Positions 8,157 to 16,131 of a DNA stretch of 64,000 nucleotides are shown here, piece after piece (the stretch's first letter is position 1; every line of letters begins with the position of its first letter). Source of the DNA: an uncultured Lachnospiraceae bacterium (GTDB lineage Bacteria; Bacillota; Clostridia; Lachnospirales; Lachnospiraceae). A program made the translations under genes and the position numbers. The stretch is from positions 62,001 to 126,000 of the forward strand of contig CAKNHF010000002.1 in NCBI GenBank assembly GCA_930972465.1, read 5' to 3'. The notes below the pieces were generated by a model. It had not been told where the DNA came from. It was given only the letters and a program-made list of their open reading frames with translations, and did no database searches.

Positions 8157-10445
8157 ATGTTGTATGTAAGCAAACTTCACAAATCCTACCGGACCGGCTC
8201 ACAGACTTACAAAGTCCTAAAAGGCGTCAGCCTGAACGTGGACAAAGGAGAGTTTGTGGCTGTCATGGGGCCCTCCGGTTCCGGGAAAAGCACCCTTCTC
8301 AACTGTATCTCCTGCTATACCCCTTATGAGAGCGGTCTGATCACCCTGTCGGGAGAGAAACTCTCCGGGCTTTCCGAGGAGGCTCTGGCAAAAGTCCGCA
8401 ACGAAAAACTGGGCTTTGTCTTTCAGGACTTCATGCTCCTGGACGGTCTCACCGTGCGGGAGAACATCCTTCTCCCCAGGATCATCCACGGAGAAGTCTC
8501 ATCAGACGGAAAGAAAAATGCGGACCGGCTCCTGAAACTCTTCGGGATCGACTCCATCCGGGACAAATATCCGGCAGAGATCTCCGGCGGGGAGAAACAG
8601 CGCGCTGCCGTGGCACGGGCGCTCATCAACAATCCCCTGCTGATCTTCGCCGACGAACCCACCGGAAATCTGGATTCCAGATCCAGCCGGGCAGTCATCG
8701 ACTCCTTTCTGGAGGCAAGGCATTCTCTGGACGCCACTATCTTCATGGTGACCCACGACAGCTTCTCCGCATCTTTCTGCGACCGGGTGATCATATTAAA
8801 AGACGGGACCGTGTACCGTACCCTGGAAAACAGAGGGAGCCGTCCTGAATTTCAGGATCAGCTCCTCGATACAATCAAAGACATCCTCGATGTGGTGAAT
8901 GAGCAGAGAAAAAGCGAGCCCATCCGGGATGTACGGTCCTGGTATCTCCCGGCCGGCATATTCCTTATCGTGTTCGGGGCGGCGGCGGGATACGGGCACC
9001 CCCGGTTTTTCAGAATTGTCTTCGGCGTCTTTGCTCCGCCGTGGGCTAATCTGCTGTATCTTCCGATCCTCCCCGGCATCTATCTGCTCATCCTCTTTCT
9101 TGTCATCCGGGGAAGAAGAAGCAGAAGGCATCCATACAGGAATATCATTTCACGCAGTATGATGAAATTTCAGGGACGACAGACCGTCAACAACATGCTC
9201 ATCATGACCCTCCTGACAGCCGGCGCATGCTTCGCCATGTTCTATGTCCCTGTGATGGCAAGCAGCAGCCTGCTCTCCGCCAGTGCCTGGGAAAAGGACT
9301 TTTCCATACGTCTCCGGGCGGACCAGGATATGCCGGACCGCGAAGAGATCAGCCAGCTTGCGGAAGAATACCGTCTGACCGTGGGAAACTGGGCGGAGGC
9401 GCCCATGATCGTCCTCGGAAAAGACGGGATCGGGGAAGACATCGACGAAAACGGAAAATACGTTTACCAATACCATGAGGTCATTTCCGACTGTATCGCC
9501 ATCTCCGCTTCAGGTTACGAGGCTCTGACCGGGGAACACCTTGATCTCTCCCCGGGGACCTACGACGAATGTATAAACCAGGACAGTGCCTACGGACCGG
9601 ACACCGAGACAACTTTGATCACCAATATGGTTACAGGAGCTGCTCTTGACGTCACCTATGGCACAGTTCATTACTCTCATACGCTCTCCGGCTTCACGGT
9701 CCTAAACGACGAGGATTTCGCCCGGATCTCCGAGGGACTTGACGATTCCTGGAAGGAGACCTTCGTCCAGTTTGACACCGACTCCCCTTACGGGGTCGAC
9801 GATGAGTACCGCTTCTCTCAGGCGCTTTGGGAGAGGATCGTCAGTGCCAGCGCCGGAGCGGGGATGGATTCTTCCTTCTACTCCCGGGCGGCAAAGACAT
9901 ACTGCGACGGGCAGGGGGAAACCTACTGGGCGGATAGCGATCCCACCTCCCGGTTTTCTCAGGAGGACAAAGATACCTTCCAGTTCTGGAGTCTCTGGAA
10001 ATACAAACCGTTTTTCCGCGTCATGGAACAGAACAACCTCTTCATGAACATGGCGATCCTGTTTCTGACCTTCCTGTTCATGGCCGTCGTCTGCTATACT
10101 GCCGCGCTTATCATAAGCTACACAAGGAGCCTTACCGTGGCGCTCTCCAACCGGCAGGTATACGAGGACCTGATCCGTCTGGGCGCGGGAAATGAGTTCC
10201 GTTTCCGCTCTGTGCGCCAGCAGCTCGCCAAGATCTATTCCGTACCCACGATCCTTGGCATGACCGCGATCGCGCTGTTCTTCCTGATGATCCTGTTCGC
10301 CAACGACGGACGGATCTCACTGTCCGAGGGAGTCGGGATGGGAGTCTGCCTGGTGATCATGCTGATCCTCGGGGCGATCATCTTCCTCTTCTATCAGAGG
10401 ACACTGAAAGTAGTATGCAGAATGCTGGGAATCCGAACCGGATAA
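8157..10445 (+). CDS. ABC exporter, fused ATPase and FtsX-like permease
   Basis: This 762-residue membrane protein begins with an ABC ATPase of the MacB/LolD/BceA class: Walker A GPSGSGKST near residues 39-47, signature SGGEKQR and Walker B LLIFADEPTG. After a linker come two hydrophobic segments (about residues 262-310), another at about 350-370, a long extracytoplasmic domain of about 250 residues, and three C-terminal membrane segments of the FtsX/MacB type. Fused ATPase-permease proteins of this kind export peptides or drugs or sense cell-wall damage. The start is placed at 8157 (MLYVSKLHKSY) rather than six codons upstream because GAAAGGTGG lies at the right distance. Upstream and divergent is a ruined LytTR two-component system, so its former regulation is probably lost. 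The substrate is unknown. Confidence 0.88.
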   Translation: MLYVSKLHKSYRTGSQTYKVLKGVSLNVDKGEFVAVMGPSGSGKSTLLNCISCYTPYESGLITLSGEKLSGLSEEALAKVRNEKLGFVFQDFMLLDGLTVRENILLPRIIHGEVSSDGKKNADRLLKLFGIDSIRDKYPAEISGGEKQRAAVARALINNPLLIFADEPTGNLDSRSSRAVIDSFLEARHSLDATIFMVTHDSFSASFCDRVIILKDGTVYRTLENRGSRPEFQDQLLDTIKDILDVVNEQRKSEPIRDVRSWYLPAGIFLIVFGAAAGYGHPRFFRIVFGVFAPPWANLLYLPILPGIYLLILFLVIRGRRSRRHPYRNIISRSMMKFQGRQTVNNMLIMTLLTAGACFAMFYVPVMASSSLLSASAWEKDFSIRLRADQDMPDREEISQLAEEYRLTVGNWAEAPMIVLGKDGIGEDIDENGKYVYQYHEVISDCIAISASGYEALTGEHLDLSPGTYDECINQDSAYGPDTETTLITNMVTGAALDVTYGTVHYSHTLSGFTVLNDEDFARISEGLDDSWKETFVQFDTDSPYGVDDEYRFSQALWERIVSASAGAGMDSSFYSRAAKTYCDGQGETYWADSDPTSRFSQEDKDTFQFWSLWKYKPFFRVMEQNNLFMNMAILFLTFLFMAVVCYTAALIISYTRSLTVALSNRQVYEDLIRLGAGNEFRFRSVRQQLAKIYSVPTILGMTAIALFFLMILFANDGRISLSEGVGMGVCLVIMLILGAIIFLFYQRTLKVVCRMLGIRTG

Positions 10446-10466
10446 GAAGCCACCGCGCTTCTTATC
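10441..10466. terminator. Palindrome holding the stop codons of two convergent genes
   Basis: Perfect ten-base arms (10441-10450 and 10457-10466) with a six-base loop. The TAA of the ABC exporter (10443-10445) lies in one arm and the TAA of kdpE (10462-10464) in the other. It is probably a compact bidirectional terminator, though neither side has a strong T-run. Confidence 0.55.
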
Positions 10467-11151
10467 TGAATCGGTAGCCTACTCCCACCTCCGTCATAAT
10501 ATGCTGAGGTTCAGACGGATTCTTCTCGATCTTTCTTCTCAGAGTAGCCATAAACACTCTGAGAGTCCCCGCTTCCACTCCCTCCTCGTATCCCCATATT
10601 TCCTTCAGGATGTAGTGATGAGTCAGAACCTTCCCACGGTTTGCAATAAGGAGATTCAGAATCTTATATTCAATGGGCGTAAGATGTACCTCTTTTCCTC
10701 CTGCCTCTACTCTCCTGTTCTCAAAATCAACCCGCAGATCTCCCTGTTCAAAACAGGTATTTTTCCCCTGGGGTCGTACTTCTGTTTTTCTCAAAGCCGC
10801 GCGGATGCGTGCCAGAAGCTCCCCCATATAAAAAGGCTTCGTCACATAATCGTCGGCTCCGGCATCCAGAGCCTGAATTTTTTCTTCTTCCTCCTGTCTT
10901 GCAGACACCACAATAACAGGAGAATCCGCAATTTCCCGGATGCTCCGGATAACTTCCATCCCATTCCCGTCCGGAAGCCCCAGATCCAGGATTACCAGAT
11001 CCGGCCGGTTGGCATAGAACAGGCTGACAGCCTCCTTCACCGTCCCCGCAACCTGAAAGGCATAGGCTTCTTCTTTAAAGCTTACAGTTAAAAAATGAAT
11101 AATATATCTGTCATCTTCTACAATCAGAATTGTCTTTCTGTCTTCTTTCAT
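10462..11151 (-). CDS. kdpE: KdpE-like response regulator (OmpR/PhoB family)
   Basis: This 229-residue DNA-binding regulator has a receiver domain with acidic pocket D13-D14, phospho-acceptor D56 in LVILDLGLPDG and the conserved K105 (YVTKPF), followed by a winged helix from about residue 130 ending GVGYRFR. It is seven bases downstream of a KdpD-like sensor kinase and is the last gene of a potassium transport operon, so it most likely activates potassium uptake genes when potassium is low. Direct repeats with an 11-base period at 15207-15225, ahead of the operon, have the spacing expected for this family. No kdpFABC genes are in the window; the target here appears to be a Ktr/Trk system. Confidence 0.9.
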   Translation of the reverse strand: MKEDRKTILIVEDDRYIIHFLTVSFKEEAYAFQVAGTVKEAVSLFYANRPDLVILDLGLPDGNGMEVIRSIREIADSPVIVVSARQEEEEKIQALDAGADDYVTKPFYMGELLARIRAALRKTEVRPQGKNTCFEQGDLRVDFENRRVEAGGKEVHLTPIEYKILNLLIANRGKVLTHHYILKEIWGYEEGVEAGTLRVFMATLRRKIEKNPSEPQHIMTEVGVGYRFR

Positions 11152-11158
11152 CTTTTTG

Positions 11159-12583
11159 TCAGCCCGCGGCTTCCGCTTTCAGCCAGAATGTAAAACGGGC
11201 TCCCCCTTCCAACCTGTTTTCCGCCCAGATCTTTCCGCCGTGGGCTTCTACCACCTCTTTGCAGATTGCAAGTCCGAGCCCTATTCCCCGTTTATGATCC
11301 GGTTCTTTTTCATTTACAGAGACAAATTCTCCGAAAATATGATTTTCCATTCCGGGTTTGATGCCTCTGCCATTGTCCTCCACCACAAAATATGCTTTTC
11401 CGTTCTGGTACGAGAGATTCAGCCGGATATTTCCTCCCTCTGAAGTGTTTTTCATTGCATTGTCCAGAAGATTTACAAGCACCTGGACGATCAGTCTTCC
11501 GTCCACATTCGAAGTAACCACTTCTTCCGGTACGGAGTCCTGAAATTTTCTGAGTTTCCTCAGGCCGGTAATATGCCGCTCCGCCTCATAGATCAGATCT
11601 TCCAGAACTTCCTGATGCCGCTCGATAAAATCTGTTCCGTTTTCTATTTTTGTCATACTCAGGATGTTTTCCATCGTCCTGGTAAGCCACATACTTTGTT
11701 CCCGGATGTCTTTCACAAGACTGTCCTTCTCCTCATCACCTGTCCCTCTGCCTGTCAGAATCAAGTCACAGTCACCGATGATCCCTGTCAGCGGTGTGCG
11801 GAAATCATGGGAGAGGCTTCGGAGCATGCTGCTCTTTAAATGTTCCCTCTCCACTTCAAGCCGGGTCTTCTCCTGCTCCGAATAAATCATCTCCCGGTCC
11901 AGCGCAATTCCGATCTGACCTGCCGCTGCCCGGATAAATATCTCCTGTTCCGGGCTGAGACCTTTATCATTCGTAAACACCTTCAGCACTCCGATCTTCT
12001 GCAGGATTCCTCCGATCGGAAATATAATATATCCGCTCTCCTGAGGATCCGCGCCAGGCGCCTCTCCCTGCAGGCTCACAGCAGCTCTGTACCCTGTATT
12101 TTCCTGTATATAGCGGATTCCCAGCTCAATGACAGAATCTTTTCCCGTAACATTGATAAACTTCTCCGACATCTCCGACATACGCCGGGCCGCCCTTTCG
12201 TTTTCTTCCGCGATAGCCAGCTGTTTTCTGAATCTTGCTGTCATTCCCGAAGAAATACAGGATACCGCGAGAAATAATGCCATCAGCACTACATCATCTG
12301 AATTCATAATCGCAAATGTATGCACGGGAACCGTAAAAAAGTAATTGAACATCAAAACACTGACCACCGCACTGATAACGGCATACTCATACCCTGACGT
12401 AAACGCTCCGGTCAGCAGCACTCCGATCAGGAATACCATAAGTACATTTTCCTTCATAACTCCGGCATGATTCAAAAACAGACAGACCAAACCTGCAGCC
12501 GCAACAATAAAAAAAGTTCGCAGTATGTCAGTACCTCCTTTATAGCTTCCCATTCTTGCTGTCCTGATGCCCCTCTTTTTCAT
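11159..12583 (-). CDS. KdpD-like sensor histidine kinase without the KdpD/Usp domains
   Basis: This 474-residue membrane kinase has four hydrophobic segments between residues 20 and 115 (DUF4118, the KdpD membrane domain), a GAF-like domain (about 140-235), the dimerisation and phosphorylation helix with H259 in SLSHDFRTPLTGI, and an ATPase domain with VEDNGRGIKPG and GIGLGLAICKEVVEAHGG. Full KdpD is about 900 residues and has a cytoplasmic KdpD and universal-stress domain at its N-terminus; both are absent, so signal input must come through the membrane or GAF part. A strong GGGGAGGAG ribosome binding site precedes the start. It lies between ktrA and kdpE in a single minus-strand operon. Confidence 0.9.
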   Translation of the reverse strand: MKKRGIRTARMGSYKGGTDILRTFFIVAAAGLVCLFLNHAGVMKENVLMVFLIGVLLTGAFTSGYEYAVISAVVSVLMFNYFFTVPVHTFAIMNSDDVVLMALFLAVSCISSGMTARFRKQLAIAEENERAARRMSEMSEKFINVTGKDSVIELGIRYIQENTGYRAAVSLQGEAPGADPQESGYIIFPIGGILQKIGVLKVFTNDKGLSPEQEIFIRAAAGQIGIALDREMIYSEQEKTRLEVEREHLKSSMLRSLSHDFRTPLTGIIGDCDLILTGRGTGDEEKDSLVKDIREQSMWLTRTMENILSMTKIENGTDFIERHQEVLEDLIYEAERHITGLRKLRKFQDSVPEEVVTSNVDGRLIVQVLVNLLDNAMKNTSEGGNIRLNLSYQNGKAYFVVEDNGRGIKPGMENHIFGEFVSVNEKEPDHKRGIGLGLAICKEVVEAHGGKIWAENRLEGGARFTFWLKAEAAG

Positions 12584-12643
12584 AAGAACTCTCCTCCCCG
12601 TCCACAGGCAGATACCGGCACGGTATAATCCCGCGCCGGCCCT

Positions 12644-13297
12644 TCAGTCTATATTTGCCAGGATACGGTCTATATCTTTTTTCATTCCCACAATCATCAG
12701 ATGATCCTCCTGTTCCAGAATTCTGTCAGGATGAGGGAGAAATTGCAGATGACCGTTCACTTTTATTCCCAGAATGCTCACGTGATAGCGTGAACGAATG
12801 GCAAGCTGTCCAATACTTTTTCCTACCCATCCATGCATGGGAGGGATCTCAAGGATTGAATAGCCTTCTGCCATTTCTATATAGTCAAACACTTTATTGC
12901 TTCCGTATTTAACGGCAAATCTCTCTGCAACGTCTCTCTCCGGATATATCACCTCATCCGCACCATTTCTCAGAAGAAATTTTGCCTGGATGTCTCTGTT
13001 TGCCTTGCTGACCACATATTTTGCTCCCATCTCCTTGAGCAGACTTGTGATCTCCAGACTGCTCTGAAAATCCGATCCTATACACACAAAACAGATATCG
13101 AAGTTTCCGACACCCAGACTCCTTAATACGTCTTCCTTCATGCAGTCTCCCACTTTCGCCATCACTGCGACAGACAGCAGATCCTGCATGCTCTCTTCAT
13201 TTTTATCGACAATCATGACCTCATTCCCCATATGGGCCATATTGGTACAAAGATGATGTCCGAGCCGGCCTGTTCCTATGATTAAAACAGATTTCAT
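12644..13297 (-). CDS. ktrA: KtrA/TrkA potassium channel gating subunit
   Basis: This 217-residue cytoplasmic RCK protein has an N-terminal nucleotide-binding Rossmann domain (VLIIGTGRLGHHL, residues 4-16; the acidic VDKNEE at the end of strand 2) and a C-terminal RCK_C domain (from about 135, KVFDYIEMAEGYSILE to the end). It forms a ring on the KtrB/TrkH channel and gates potassium flow in response to ATP/ADP or NADH, and in many Firmicutes cyclic di-AMP binds RCK_C. The single RCK_N-RCK_C unit fits KtrA rather than the double-length TrkA. It lies 26 bases downstream of ktrB and upstream of the sensor kinase. Confidence 0.93.
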   Translation of the reverse strand: MKSVLIIGTGRLGHHLCTNMAHMGNEVMIVDKNEESMQDLLSVAVMAKVGDCMKEDVLRSLGVGNFDICFVCIGSDFQSSLEITSLLKEMGAKYVVSKANRDIQAKFLLRNGADEVIYPERDVAERFAVKYGSNKVFDYIEMAEGYSILEIPPMHGWVGKSIGQLAIRSRYHVSILGIKVNGHLQFLPHPDRILEQEDHLMIVGMKKDIDRILANID

Positions 13298-13323
13298 TTT
13301 TCCCTCCTGAATACATCCTGTTA

Positions 13324-14664
13324 TTAGCCGATCATTACTTCTTCCTCCGGAAGTCTTACCGGCGGTTCCACCTTATGTCCTTTCAGAGAAAGAGCAAATG
13401 TCATGCTTCCTACTCTGCCGCAGAACATAAGAAAAATAAGTGAAATCTTTGAAACCGCATCCAGATCCCTGGTGATCCCTGCTGACATTCCCACTGTGCC
13501 CATGGCCGACGCCACCTCAAAGATCACGTCCGTCACATCCAGCGATGTAGCCGTGACAATAATCAGAACCGCCGTCACGCATAGCATCAGATTCGTACAC
13601 AGTACAGTGCTCGCCTTTCGTACCACGTCCCGGCTCAGCCTGCGTCCGAACATGCTGCACTCTCTTTTGTCAAACAGTCCGGAGTACACAGAAGCTGCAA
13701 GCACTACAAACGTCGTTGTCTTGATTCCCCCTGCCGTAGATCCCGGACTTCCTCCTATAAACATAAGCAGTGCCGTAAAGAGTTTGCTGCTGTCCGTCAG
13801 TGCCGCCGTATCTAAAGTGTTAAACCCTGCCGTTCTCGCCGTAACGGAACCGAACAGAGAGCAGAGGATCTGCTCATCCAGAGGTCTTCCCGCAAGCGTA
13901 TTGTTGTATTCAAGGGCAAACAGAACTGCTGCTCCGCCAAAGACCAGGGCAAGCGTCATCAGGATCGTAATCTTCGTATGTAGCTTCCACCGGCGGAAAT
14001 GTAGTTTGTTTTCAGACAGATCGTTCCATATGAAAAATCCGATACCGCCGATGATAATCAGAAGCATGATCACAAGATTAACTGTCCAGTCTCCTGAATA
14101 ACCGGTAAGGGAAATGTATTCTCCGTCCTTTCCCATAAGATCGAATCCCGCATTGCAGAATGCGGAAACAGAATGGAAAATTCCATAATATACAGCCTGC
14201 CCCCAATCCATGGTTCGGCTGAAATGTATTGAAAGAATCAGTGCACCTGTTCCTTCAAATACAGCCGTCCCGATAATAATCTTTTTGGCAAGGCGGACAA
14301 TTCCTCCTGTCTGCATAATATTAACACTTTCCTGAAGTGTCCCCCTCACCCATAGGCCGATCTTCTTTCTTAAAACCACTGCAAAAAAAACACCAATGGT
14401 CATAAACCCAAGTCCACCTATCTGAATCAGAGATATAATCACAATCTGTCCGAATATGGACCAGTACTGATATGTATCCGCAATGATCAGTCCCGTCACA
14501 CAGGATGCTGAGACTGTCGTGAACAATGCGTCTATCGGCGATGTAACAACTCCTTCTCTCGTAGATATAGGCAGCATCAGCAGTATTGTCCCGCTAAGGA
14601 TTACCAAACAGAATCCAATCACAATCATCTGCGTTTGGGTCAGTCTCCGAATTATTTTTTTCAT
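13324..14664 (-). CDS. ktrB: KtrB/TrkH-family potassium transporter
   Basis: This 446-residue membrane protein has the four pore-loop repeats of the SKT superfamily, recognisable at SASCVTGLIIAD, SAFCNAGFDLMG, ARTAGFNTLD and AMGTVGMSAGIT, whose glycines line the selectivity filter. It conducts potassium into the cell with the KtrA ring encoded next. Its start at 14664 overlaps the stop of the preceding small gene by one base. The length is typical of KtrB. It is the second gene of the five-gene operon that ends with kdpE. Confidence 0.93.
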   Translation of the reverse strand: MKKIIRRLTQTQMIVIGFCLVILSGTILLMLPISTREGVVTSPIDALFTTVSASCVTGLIIADTYQYWSIFGQIVIISLIQIGGLGFMTIGVFFAVVLRKKIGLWVRGTLQESVNIMQTGGIVRLAKKIIIGTAVFEGTGALILSIHFSRTMDWGQAVYYGIFHSVSAFCNAGFDLMGKDGEYISLTGYSGDWTVNLVIMLLIIIGGIGFFIWNDLSENKLHFRRWKLHTKITILMTLALVFGGAAVLFALEYNNTLAGRPLDEQILCSLFGSVTARTAGFNTLDTAALTDSSKLFTALLMFIGGSPGSTAGGIKTTTFVVLAASVYSGLFDKRECSMFGRRLSRDVVRKASTVLCTNLMLCVTAVLIIVTATSLDVTDVIFEVASAMGTVGMSAGITRDLDAVSKISLIFLMFCGRVGSMTFALSLKGHKVEPPVRLPEEEVMIG

Positions 14665-15131
14665 TATGCAGCCCCCGCCTCATGTTCCAGAGTGATCAGT
14701 TCCATGCGCTGCATGAGGTCTTCCCTGGTAAAAAACGCCGCTGCTCCGACCTGTCTGTACAGTTTCTTAACCACCCGTTCATTGCAGACACTATAGGATT
14801 GTACCCCGGGGGAGTTTCTTCGAACCAGGCTGCAGACGGACAGATTATCTACATCTGAATCCGTCAGCGCCACCAGATATCTCACATCCTTCCATTCCCT
14901 CCGGATGTGTATGTCAGAAGTAAATACTACTTCAAGCCCCGCTTTCTCAAACCATTTTTCCAGCTCAGGTTCTTCCTGCGTTCCGAAAATGAGTGCGAAT
15001 TCTTTCTGCTTCTTTTTTTCTTCCTCTGGCTTAGAATTCTTGTCTGTAAAGTCATCCAGTCTCCGCATCAGCCAGAATCCATACACGAATCCTCCCATGA
15101 CAATAAGAAATAATAACAGATCTCTCAACAT
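14664..15131 (-). CDS. Membrane-anchored RCK-like small protein of the potassium operon
   Basis: This 155-residue protein is first in the potassium operon. It has one N-terminal membrane helix (LRDLLLFLIVMGGFVYGFWL), a charged lysine- and glutamate-rich linker, and a soluble part whose YLVALTDSDVDNLSVCSLVRR and VVKKLYRQVGA segments resemble the second half of an RCK nucleotide-binding domain (compare the 'TDSDEDNL ... A' pattern of TrkA). The glycine-rich loop of a complete Rossmann fold is not visible. I infer a membrane-tethered, degenerate RCK subunit that may assist KtrAB; no named family is recognised. The ATG at 15131 is preferred over the GTG at 15140 because AAGAAGGTG sits at good distance before it. 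That ribosome binding site lies in a hairpin (15136-15188). Confidence 0.7.
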   Translation of the reverse strand: MLRDLLLFLIVMGGFVYGFWLMRRLDDFTDKNSKPEEEKKKQKEFALIFGTQEEPELEKWFEKAGLEVVFTSDIHIRREWKDVRYLVALTDSDVDNLSVCSLVRRNSPGVQSYSVCNERVVKKLYRQVGAAAFFTREDLMQRMELITLEHEAGAA

Positions 15132-15135
15132 AATA

Positions 15136-15188
15136 ATCACCTTCTTTTCTTATCCTTATCATAGGATATTTTTCATTAAGAAGGTGAT
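15136..15188 (-). promoter_or_regulatory. Leader hairpin covering the ribosome binding site of the potassium operon
   Basis: On the minus strand ATCACCTTCTT (15188-15178) is exactly complementary to AAGAAGGTGAT (15146-15136), which contains the ribosome binding site five bases before the ATG. A second inner stem (TATCCT/AGGATA, 15151-15156 and 15163-15168) sits inside. The folded form would block translation. No riboswitch class is recognised. Confidence 0.55.
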
Positions 15189-15191
15189 AAT

Positions 15192-15225
15192 ATTATGCGG
15201 TATTACGTTTAGATTCTGTTTAGAT
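15192..15225 (-). promoter_or_regulatory. Candidate KdpE binding repeats and promoter of the potassium operon
   Basis: GTTTAGAT occurs twice on the plus strand, at 15207-15214 and 15218-15225 (minus-strand ATCTAAAC), with an 11-base period typical of OmpR/PhoB-family sites. A possible -10 CATAAT lies at 15197-15192 on the minus strand, so the repeats would cover the -35 position, as for an activator. The repeats straddle the corA stop codon. Binding by KdpE is inferred. Confidence 0.45.
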
Positions 15226-16131
15226 AATATGCTTCTTTTTAAACATAATGATACAGCCCACGATGACAATAATACTGAGAACAACAACACCCGGATACCC
15301 GTCTTCCAATCCCGGCATGTCACGGAAGTTCATCCCATACCAGCCTGTGATTAAAGTCAGCGGGAAGAAAATCGTGGAAATCACAGTCAGAAACTGCATA
15401 TTACTGTTCTGTCTTGCATCGATCTGCGACTGGTATGCCTCTTTTACCTGCTGAGCGTATTCCAGAAGATGACTTGTCCTGCTCATAAGCCGGTCCGCCC
15501 GGTCCGTGAGTGTTCCGAAATATTTCAGCTGCTTTTTCAGGAAAAATCCGTTCTCATTTTCTTCCAGTTCTTTGGTCAGATCCATGATCTCATCGTAATA
15601 GCTGCGCAGGTTCAGAAGTTCTCTTCGAATCGGCATCAGTTTGGTCTGGAAATTGGCAATATGCTCCTGACTTACGCCCTCCTCCATACGGAGGAGGCGC
15701 CGCTCGTAAGCCACAAGCATTTCCAGATCCCTGCTTATAAATTCAGAAATATAGTTATAGATAAACCGTTCCTTCGTCTCACCCTGGTGAGTCTTTTTCT
15801 GCTGAATCCTTCGGACCAGACGTTCCGAAAAATCCTCATCGTCAACGATCACGACATTGCTCCTGTTGACAAAAAAGTACATCCGGTACCTGCTTCCCAG
15901 TACATCCAGCAGTTTCGGGATACAGAGAGTTCCCACCACACAGTCCTGCTGATTCTCCAGGCGGCAGAACCCGATCTTGGCGATCTGAATCTCGTTTTCG
16001 TATATGATCCCCGCCCTTGCCAGAGTCTCATCCGCATGCCTTGAATCCGTGATAAAAACTGCAGGCGTCTGATCCGCCTCCCATTCTTCCAGACTGACCG
16101 GCAGAAGCTGTTCTCCAAATTTAAATATCAT
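15220..16131 (-). CDS. corA: CorA-family magnesium/divalent cation channel
   Basis: This 303-residue membrane protein has a large N-terminal cytoplasmic domain with long helices and two C-terminal membrane segments. The diagnostic pore motif YGMN closes the first segment (LITGWYGMNFRDMPG), and a short loop precedes the second, which ends in a lysine-rich KKKHII. CorA pentamers admit Mg2+, and sometimes Co2+ or Ni2+, down the membrane potential. Its start overlaps the end of the polyphosphate kinase gene by four bases (ATGA), so the two are coupled. This makes sense because Mg2+ is the counter-ion of polyphosphate and the cofactor of the kinase. Confidence 0.92.
   Translation of the reverse strand: MIFKFGEQLLPVSLEEWEADQTPAVFITDSRHADETLARAGIIYENEIQIAKIGFCRLENQQDCVVGTLCIPKLLDVLGSRYRMYFFVNRSNVVIVDDEDFSERLVRRIQQKKTHQGETKERFIYNYISEFISRDLEMLVAYERRLLRMEEGVSQEHIANFQTKLMPIRRELLNLRSYYDEIMDLTKELEENENGFFLKKQLKYFGTLTDRADRLMSRTSHLLEYAQQVKEAYQSQIDARQNSNMQFLTVISTIFFPLTLITGWYGMNFRDMPGLEDGYPGVVVLSIIVIVGCIIMFKKKHII

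Noticed and set aside
15136..15225. Possible cyclic di-AMP (ydaO) riboswitch ahead of the potassium genes
   Set aside because: The leader is only about 60 bases and shows none of the conserved ydaO elements; a simple hairpin explains it.
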